Positions 32,582 to 38,283 of a DNA stretch of 38,283 nucleotides are shown piece after piece. Under the pieces are notes generated by a model. It saw nothing but the letters and a program-made list of their open reading frames with translations, made no database searches and was not told the origin of the DNA. The first letter of the stretch is position 1. The number at the start of each line of letters is the position of its first letter. Origin of the DNA: JBOFHT01 sp051649785 (lineage in GTDB: Archaea; Methanobacteriota; Methanobacteria; Methanobacteriales; Methanobacteriaceae); the NCBI GenBank assembly GCA_051649785.1, contig JBOFHT010000013.1:1-38283 (forward strand), in the 5' to 3' direction. Both the position numbers and the translations under genes were made by a program.

Positions 32582-33943
32582 TTACCTATTTGTATTTTTA
32601 TTAAACTTAAAACTTTTATAAATGCTCCCTACATAGATTATAAGTGCTAGAATAAAGTAAATAATAACCGTAATATCTAATATCCCTGTTTCCACTCCTA
32701 AAAGAGTGTATGATAATAATATGCTATAAATAGCAATATATGTAGGGTCATTAGTTTTTTGAAGAATTTTATATCCTACTCCTAGTATAAATCCAATTAA
32801 ACCCATTCCTCCGCCTACTCCTATCACACCAAAATCAACTAGCATTGGCCCAATTAAAGTAGGAGTAACTGTAACTTCGCTTCTCCAAGCTATCAATTGC
32901 CCTATTGTAGATCTTGGCCCTAATTCGCTTCCAGGGAGTGAACTCAATGTTAATGAGCCATGAGTAAGTCCAAATGGGGTGGAAATGTAATTTAAAAGGT
33001 CTAATACATGTAATGTAAAGTCTGCTCGTGATTGTAATGTGTAAATTGGGCTTAAATTAGAGGTTATTGCTAGCTCACTAAGTGATCTATAGTATCCAAT
33101 TCCTACAATTAGTCCTACAGATAGCAAAATAGCTAATATAACTTCCCAAATAGCTAAAACTTTTCCATAATAACTAATAATTACCATTATCAATAATACA
33201 GCTATTATATGTGTCCTATATCCTAATGAAAGTAAAATTGCCGAAGAAATAGCCACTAGTGTCATAATTCTAAATCTAGCTTGTGAACGACTTATTTTTA
33301 TATTTTTAAATTCATCTATTACATAAGCTCCAATTAATGCAACACCTGGTATTATTAAAAAAACAGGCATTGTAAAAAGAGGTTTTAGAGAATATCTTAA
33401 GGATGGCTTTAAAAGAGGTAATCCTCCTACACTAACTACACTAAGTACAAAAAAAACTAGACTAATTAATATTAAACAAAAACCAAATGCATATATGTCC
33501 TTTGAATTAAAACTAATTATTTTTTCTTTCCAGCTACTTATTGGGGAGGTTTTTCCCATTTTTAAATCATTAAAAAAGTATTTGGGAATAATAAAACAAC
33601 CTATACTAAAAAATAAAAAGCCAATAGCTATATTAATTTGAAGGGAACTTGATATTGGATTTAAAGATAATATCATAAATACTGAAAATGCAATAATAAC
33701 TAAAATAGGCGAAAATATATGTTTAGGGAGTAAATTGCTAATTTTTGATAGTATTCCTTTTTTAAATGGGTTAATTTTTTTATATACATTTTCACTAGGA
33801 TAAAGTCCTTTAAAAAAACTATTAACCCACTCTTTTTCAATAAAATAGAAGATACTAAATATTATACTAAAAAATAAAGATTTCCTAATTAAATTTTTAA
33901 TATAATTAGCTACTTTGCTACTTAAGTTGTAAACTACACTCAT
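32582..33943 (-). CDS. Polytopic membrane protein, Wzy-like oligosaccharide repeat unit polymerase
   Basis: This 453-residue protein has at least ten hydrophobic segments. Conserved-looking parts are VVSVGGLPLLKPSLRYSLKP (residues about 167-186), LGYRTHIIAVLLIM, and the outer loop SPIYTLQSRADFTLHVLDLL with LGPRSTIGQLIAWRSEVTVT and LIGPMLVDFGVIG. The G(G)LPLL motif and the R-rich outer loop fit the archaeal O-antigen/oligosaccharide repeat unit polymerase family. It would act at the membrane in cell-surface polysaccharide synthesis. No glycosyltransferases are adjacent, so the pathway is not visible. Confidence 0.6.
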   Translation of the reverse strand: MSVVYNLSSKVANYIKNLIRKSLFFSIIFSIFYFIEKEWVNSFFKGLYPSENVYKKINPFKKGILSKISNLLPKHIFSPILVIIAFSVFMILSLNPISSSLQINIAIGFLFFSIGCFIIPKYFFNDLKMGKTSPISSWKEKIISFNSKDIYAFGFCLILISLVFFVLSVVSVGGLPLLKPSLRYSLKPLFTMPVFLIIPGVALIGAYVIDEFKNIKISRSQARFRIMTLVAISSAILLSLGYRTHIIAVLLIMVIISYYGKVLAIWEVILAILLSVGLIVGIGYYRSLSELAITSNLSPIYTLQSRADFTLHVLDLLNYISTPFGLTHGSLTLSSLPGSELGPRSTIGQLIAWRSEVTVTPTLIGPMLVDFGVIGVGGGMGLIGFILGVGYKILQKTNDPTYIAIYSILLSYTLLGVETGILDITVIIYFILALIIYVGSIYKSFKFNKNTNR

Positions 33944-34027
33944 AAAAATCTAGAAATTTTTTATATTTCAATTTTCACTAATAATTATATTATTTCATTA
34001 ACTCATTTTCATTAGTTTATTTATTAA

Positions 34028-34825
34028 TTAAGTTATTTTAACAATATCTTTAACATCATAATTAGTTTTAATAATGTTTATATCTTCACTAGTAGCATTA
34101 TAAATTCTTAATTTAATAATTCCAGTTTTGCCATTAATATTTCCAAAAATAGAACTAGCTAATTCTATTTCTTTTTTTTGGGCTTGAATTAACTTAAGCT
34201 GGTCATTATTATACTCATCAACTTTAATAGATATTCTTTTTCCATTTTCCATTAATGTATTTAAAACACTTTGATGAATAGTACTGTCTTGTTTTTTAAT
34301 AGAAATAGTGCCAGTTATTTCATATGTCATATCTTTTGGAAGATTAGCTATTAAATCATTAATATTAGTTACATTCATAGGAGCTATTGTAATTTCAGTA
34401 ATATTTGAATATTTACTGCCATTAGTTTCAAGAGTTATATGATTTAAGTAAATATCAGCATTTCTACTATCTTTATAAAGACCTACCAGAACTAAGCTGC
34501 CCTTAACATCAATTAAAACTTTTACATCTGTTCCAGACTCGTCATCCACCCAAACGATCCTTCCTTTAAACTCTTCAACATTTCCACTACTTGAATTATA
34601 GCCTGTAACTGTAGTACTTATTATTTTCCCTTCTTTATACTTATCTAAGTATTTTTCAACAAATTTGTTCATAGTGCTGGCATCAAATGACTCTGTTTGA
34701 ACTTTATCTTCATTTTGACCAGTATTTATAAATGCAAAAGCTATTGCTCCAATTATCACTAAAATAATTAGAATATCTACTATTGTGATTTGCTTTAATA
34801 TACCCTTCCCTAACTTTTTTACCAT
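34028..34825 (-). CDS. Membrane-anchored exported protein (DUF4330-like N-terminus)
   Basis: This 265-residue protein has a single N-terminal membrane segment, KQITIVDILIILVIIGAIAF (about 11-30). Its layout, a short basic segment followed by VDILI, is similar to DUF4330 proteins. The exported remainder is beta-rich with many NxT/NxS sites. It lies 84 bases upstream of the polymerase-like gene on the same strand, so the two may be one operon. Function is unknown. Confidence 0.5.
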   Translation of the reverse strand: MVKKLGKGILKQITIVDILIILVIIGAIAFAFINTGQNEDKVQTESFDASTMNKFVEKYLDKYKEGKIISTTVTGYNSSSGNVEEFKGRIVWVDDESGTDVKVLIDVKGSLVLVGLYKDSRNADIYLNHITLETNGSKYSNITEITIAPMNVTNINDLIANLPKDMTYEITGTISIKKQDSTIHQSVLNTLMENGKRISIKVDEYNNDQLKLIQAQKKEIELASSIFGNINGKTGIIKLRIYNATSEDINIIKTNYDVKDIVKIT

Positions 34826-34961
34826 AATATCAACACTGGTTTAATATAAATTATTTTTGTAATGATTATTTTAATAGCTACCCATTATGCCTATTGTTTA
34901 AGATGATTTGGAATTAATAATATTATAAGAATAGTATCAACTGTAATGGCATTAAATATAA

Positions 34962-35129
34962 TTAATCTTCTTCAACAATTGCACCAACGGGACATGAATC
35001 AAGGCATTCTCCACAGTTGTCACAGCCTTCATCCACAATAATAGAGTAGGCTTTTTTCTTAATCACGCCTAATGGGCAAACTCCAATACACATTTCACAA
35101 ATTGCACATTCTTCTTTAATTATTATCAA
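34962..35129 (-). CDS. Small 2[4Fe-4S] ferredoxin
   Basis: A 55-residue protein missed by length filters. Two clusters are plain: CAICEMCIGVCPLG (residues 8-21) and CDNCGECLDSCPVG (36-49), each CxxCxxCxxxCP, with a two-fold repeat, the clostridial-type ferredoxin layout. It starts with TTG after AAAGGTGTAATA. It is a soluble electron carrier. The neighbouring minus-strand genes are envelope genes, so it may be transcribed alone. Confidence 0.85.
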   Translation of the reverse strand: MIIIKEECAICEMCIGVCPLGVIKKKAYSIIVDEGCDNCGECLDSCPVGAIVEED

Positions 35130-35698
<569 letters not shown>

Positions 35699-35754
35699 AT
35701 ATAATAATTTTATTCACAACTTAATTTATATCTAACTTAATATTTAACTAATAC

Positions 35755-35767
35755 TTTTTTATATAAC
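35755..35767 (+). promoter_or_regulatory. Putative TATA box for tRNA-Thr
   Basis: TTTTTTATATAAC lies about 26-38 bases before the tRNA-Thr gene, the normal position for an archaeal stable-RNA promoter. Confidence 0.5.
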
Positions 35768-35792
35768 TTGACTATTTTTAATAATAACTAAT

Positions 35793-35865
35793 GCCTTAGT
35801 GGCTCAGCCGGTAGAGCGCTACCTTGGTAAGGTAGAAGTCGGGGGTTCAAATCCCCCCTAAGGCT
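35793..35865 (+). tRNA. tRNA-Thr (anticodon GGU)
   Basis: The acceptor stem GCCTTAG pairs with CTAAGGC, discriminator T at 35865 as typical of archaeal threonine tRNA. The anticodon arm CTACC-TTGGTAA-GGTAG gives GGU, decoding ACC/ACU. The T arm is GGGGGTTCAAATCCCCC. CCA is not encoded. Length 73 bases. Confidence 0.97.
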
Positions 35866-36127
35866 CTTTTAAAACATTTACAGCTGATTATTCATTTTTT
35901 AAATATTTTATTATAAATTTTATTAATATATTTTTAGTAATAATTTTTTTATATAATTTTATAATTATTATATAATATTCTTTTTTAAAAACAGTTAAAA
36001 ACAAAATAATTTATACTAAAACTGCTATATTTAGTTTATGTTATAATATCTGTTATAAATACTATATTTAAAATTATATTTGGTGATTTATATTAATTAA
36101 TTTTTTTCTATTGGTTTTGGTGAGTTT

Positions 36128-37042
36128 ATGTCTAAGAAATTTGATACAATAATGGCAGGGGTAATTGCAGGGATTGTAGTTATTACTACTTATGCTTTTG
36201 GTATTGCAGGAACTGCTATTGGGGCTGTTTTAGGTTCTATGTTATTTCAGGTACTTTCACATTATATTAAAGATCCACTTGAAGATGCTAAAGTTCACCA
36301 TATAGAAAGGGAATTTGTTTTTGTTTTTCCATTAATCTTTATAGTAATGATTGAAATTATATTTGCATTGCTACTAGTGAGTATTCAATTTCATAATTTC
36401 CCATTAGACTATTTTTTCCTTAGTAATATTTTTAATACTCTTGAACTAGCTACTGGGAATAATTTATTTAGAATTTTAGGAATATCTTTATTGATTATGG
36501 GTATTTACCCAATTATCCAACCAAATGTAATTAAAAAAAGCTATGGTATTATAATTTCTAGCTTAGGTCTTATATTATTGTTAAGAGGTCTAATTGATAT
36601 TAATTCAAGCTTTACATCATTTTATGCATTTTTATTCCATGAATTTGATCTTGGATTTGCAGTTTTAATAGCTATTATTCTAATTATAATATCTTTACTT
36701 ATTTTAAAGGACTCTCTTACTATTTTAAAAGATAAGACTGTTCGTAAAGATGATATTGAAATTATTGAAAGAGTTAATATTCGTGAAAAAGAAGATAGAA
36801 TAGCTAAATACGAAGAGTCTAATATTAAAACTACTAAAGGATGTCATTTTCACCAACATAAAGAAATTAAACTAGATGATACTAAGGATAATCATAGTAA
36901 CAATCCTCCTAGAGACAATCCTAATAATAATCCTACTACTCCTAATAATAATAATAATAATAATAATCCTACTACTCCTAACAATGATTCTGATAAAAGG
37001 AATATTGATATTGGTAATAATGGGGGTAGTGACAATAGATAG
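36128..37042 (+). CDS. Membrane protein with Asn/Pro/Thr-rich C-terminal tail
   Basis: This 304-residue protein starts after GGTGAG. The first 200 residues are membrane-bound: an N-terminal Gly/Ala segment (MAGVIAGIVVITTYAFGIAG), then about four further segments. A charged coiled stretch (about 205-245) follows, and a tail contains the repeated blocks NPTTPNN separated by runs of asparagine (about 255-295). The tail DNA is an AAT-rich simple repeat, which also opens a second frame on the same strand. It precedes the PhoU-like gene by 63 bases. Function is unknown. Confidence 0.6.
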   Translation: MSKKFDTIMAGVIAGIVVITTYAFGIAGTAIGAVLGSMLFQVLSHYIKDPLEDAKVHHIEREFVFVFPLIFIVMIEIIFALLLVSIQFHNFPLDYFFLSNIFNTLELATGNNLFRILGISLLIMGIYPIIQPNVIKKSYGIIISSLGLILLLRGLIDINSSFTSFYAFLFHEFDLGFAVLIAIILIIISLLILKDSLTILKDKTVRKDDIEIIERVNIREKEDRIAKYEESNIKTTKGCHFHQHKEIKLDDTKDNHSNNPPRDNPNNNPTTPNNNNNNNNPTTPNNDSDKRNIDIGNNGGSDNR

Positions 37043-37105
37043 ATTATTTAAGCTACAGGGGATATTTAAACTATATATTCACTTAACTCTAAATCTGAGG
37101 ATATA

Positions 37106-38002
37106 ATGAAAAAGATAAATAATACATTAAAAGAAATTATTGATGTAATTTTATATGATAATCCTTCTACTCAGGATGAAATAGCTGAGCAACTGGGTAT
37201 AAGTCGTCGTTATGTAGCTAAGCTAATAAATCCTCTTATTAATGATGGAATTATAAAAAGAGCCTATATTCTTGATTTAAAGAAGTATGGGGAGTTCTCA
37301 TCTACATTTGATGGGAATATTACTTCTCAAGATCATTCTGCTAGTTTTTTAATTAAAGGTATGCTTCGTACTATGGAAGAACATGTAATTAAGCAACTTA
37401 ACAAAGCTTTTGATGCGTTAATTGAAAATAATAAAGAAAAAGCTGAAGAATCAATGGAAATGGATTATACTACTAATAACATGTTTGAAAAAGTTCGTTC
37501 TTCAGTTGAGACTGTCATTAGTATAGATCCTCACTCTCAATTTTCTAAAACTCTTAGTTTTAATGAGGTAGCTTATGATTTAGAGCGTATTGGTGATTAT
37601 TCTATTCACATTTCCAAGTTTGTAATTAATGAACAGTATAAGGTTAATGAAGAAATTATTGTTTTTTTGAAAGAAATGTATAAACTAGCTATTAAAATGC
37701 TTTCTTATTCTATGGACTCTTTTTTAAATGGAAAGATGGAGCTTAAAGATGAAGTTATGGAATTTGAAGCTAAACTCCACATATCTCAGAAAAAAGCTCT
37801 TAACTGTGTAGCTACTGAAATGGCAGAAAATTCTTTTGATGATAAAGATCGTTCTAATTATTATATTTATCTTTCTAGATTAATTAAATCTTTAAAGCGT
37901 ATTGGTGATATTTCTGTTGAAATTGTTGATACTTCTCGCGAATTCCATAAGAATATTCCTCGTCCTACTACTCCCCGTAGCTTCAGGAACCTAAAAGAAT
38001 AA
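37106..38002 (+). CDS. PhoU-domain protein with N-terminal HTH
   Basis: The 298 residues combine an N-terminal winged helix (about 5-60, with ISRRYVAKLINPLINDG as recognition helix) and two PhoU-type three-helix repeats with the acidic-and-arginine signatures FNEVAYDLERIGDYSIHISK and LIKSLKRIGDISVEIVDTSR. PhoU proteins regulate phosphate uptake or phosphate signalling; the HTH-PhoU fusion is an archaeal arrangement that may act as a phosphate-responsive repressor. No pst genes are inside the window; they could follow. TGAGGAT precedes the ATG. Confidence 0.85.
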   Translation: MKKINNTLKEIIDVILYDNPSTQDEIAEQLGISRRYVAKLINPLINDGIIKRAYILDLKKYGEFSSTFDGNITSQDHSASFLIKGMLRTMEEHVIKQLNKAFDALIENNKEKAEESMEMDYTTNNMFEKVRSSVETVISIDPHSQFSKTLSFNEVAYDLERIGDYSIHISKFVINEQYKVNEEIIVFLKEMYKLAIKMLSYSMDSFLNGKMELKDEVMEFEAKLHISQKKALNCVATEMAENSFDDKDRSNYYIYLSRLIKSLKRIGDISVEIVDTSREFHKNIPRPTTPRSFRNLKE

Positions 38003-38004
38003 TT

Positions 38005-38060
38005 TGACTATTTTTAACTATTTTAGAACTTTTTATTATTATTTTTTTATTAATATTTCT
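38005..38060 (+). terminator. Thymidine-rich tract after the PhoU-like gene
   Basis: Runs of T (CTATTTTTAAC, CTTTTTATT, ATTTTTTTATT) right after the stop codon are consistent with archaeal intrinsic termination. Confidence 0.4.
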
Positions 38061-38094
38061 AGGAATATTTTGCCTATGCCAACCTATACCAAAT

Positions 38095-38225
38095 TAACTC
38101 TGTCAATTTAAGGATTTTTTAAAGTAAATTTTTATAAAAATTCAAAAAATTATTTAGAATATTTATAAGATAATTTATTAAATTTATTTAAGATTTATTA
38201 TTTAATTGCTTAAGTTGACAGAGTG
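38095..38225. mobile_element. 131-bp MITE-like element with 9-bp target duplication
   Basis: The element begins TAACTCTGTCAATTTAAGGA and ends with the inverse TTGCTTAAGTTGACAGAGTG, giving imperfect terminal inverted repeats of about 15 bases. It is flanked by perfect direct copies of ATACCAAAT at 38086-38094 and 38226-38234. It has no coding capacity. A related left end occurs at 9715-9759. Non-autonomous; a transposase elsewhere would be needed. Confidence 0.75.
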
Positions 38226-38283
38226 ATACCAAATAAAAAATATTATATATCTTTAGTTCATATTATAGTTAATAAACTATGAG

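Noticed and set aside
32579..32650. Short frame starting ATG after TTGGAGGATATTATATCA, an apparently strong ribosome site
   Set aside because: The frame ends after about 20 codons and overlaps the 3' end of the minus-strand polymerase-like gene. I see no conserved feature.
36876..37106. 76-residue plus-strand frame overlapping the Asn-rich tail
   Set aside because: It is an out-of-frame reading of AAT repeats, giving only Ile/Leu; no ribosome site.

Overview
The window looks like chromosomal DNA of a methanogenic archaeon of the order Methanobacteriales, most probably Methanobrevibacter or a close relative. Four things point there. Base composition is very AT-rich. Genes are preceded by GGTGAT- or GGAGG-type ribosome sites and TTTATATA-type promoters. 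There is a complete acetyl-CoA decarbonylase/synthase (CODH/ACS) gene set in the order cdhA-cdhB-cdhC-cooC-cdhD-cdhE-ferredoxin. Archaeal genes such as aEF-1beta and a TadA/FlaI-type ATPase are present. The genus is an inference; no 16S rRNA is in the window.

Layout. 1-2.3 kb is accessory DNA: the 3' part of a PIN-domain gene and a RhuM-family gene flanked by two decayed copies of a winged-helix regulator. 2.3-9.7 kb is core-like: a small zinc-finger protein and aEF-1beta, a TctA-like membrane protein, a putative methyltransferase on the minus strand, and a TadA ATPase/TadC membrane pair. Several of these carry asparagine-rich low-complexity inserts. 9.6-12.2 kb is a second accessory patch. 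The last ~52 bp of tadC recurs 1.2 kb downstream, and between the two copies sit part of a small mobile repeat and a BRO-family antirepressor gene broken by a 53-bp double-hairpin insertion. A toxin-antitoxin-like pair with a palindromic operator candidate and the intact copy of the winged-helix regulator follow. 12.3-15.5 kb is a same-strand run of small membrane-anchored or lipid-anchored proteins ending with a multi-zinc-ribbon membrane protein; I do not recognise its function.

15.8-22.9 kb is a metal-transport region. Two divergent ECF-type modules (CbiM/N/Q-like, one of nickel-type and one of cobalt-type appearance) share a single CbiO ATPase gene, followed by a FetA/FetB-like ABC pair. 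23.4-32.3 kb is the CODH/ACS cluster with its maturation ATPase and a polyferredoxin. The nickel needed by CdhA/CdhC and the cobalt needed by the CdhD/CdhE corrinoid protein make the transporter neighbourhood functionally coherent. 32.6-35.1 kb (minus strand) has a polysaccharide-polymerase-like membrane protein, an exported protein and a small 2[4Fe-4S] ferredoxin. tRNA-Leu(UAA) and tRNA-Thr(GGU) follow, then a membrane protein with an Asn/Pro/Thr tail, and a PhoU-domain regulator with an HTH. The window closes with a complete 131-bp MITE-like element that has terminal inverted repeats and a perfect 9-bp target duplication.
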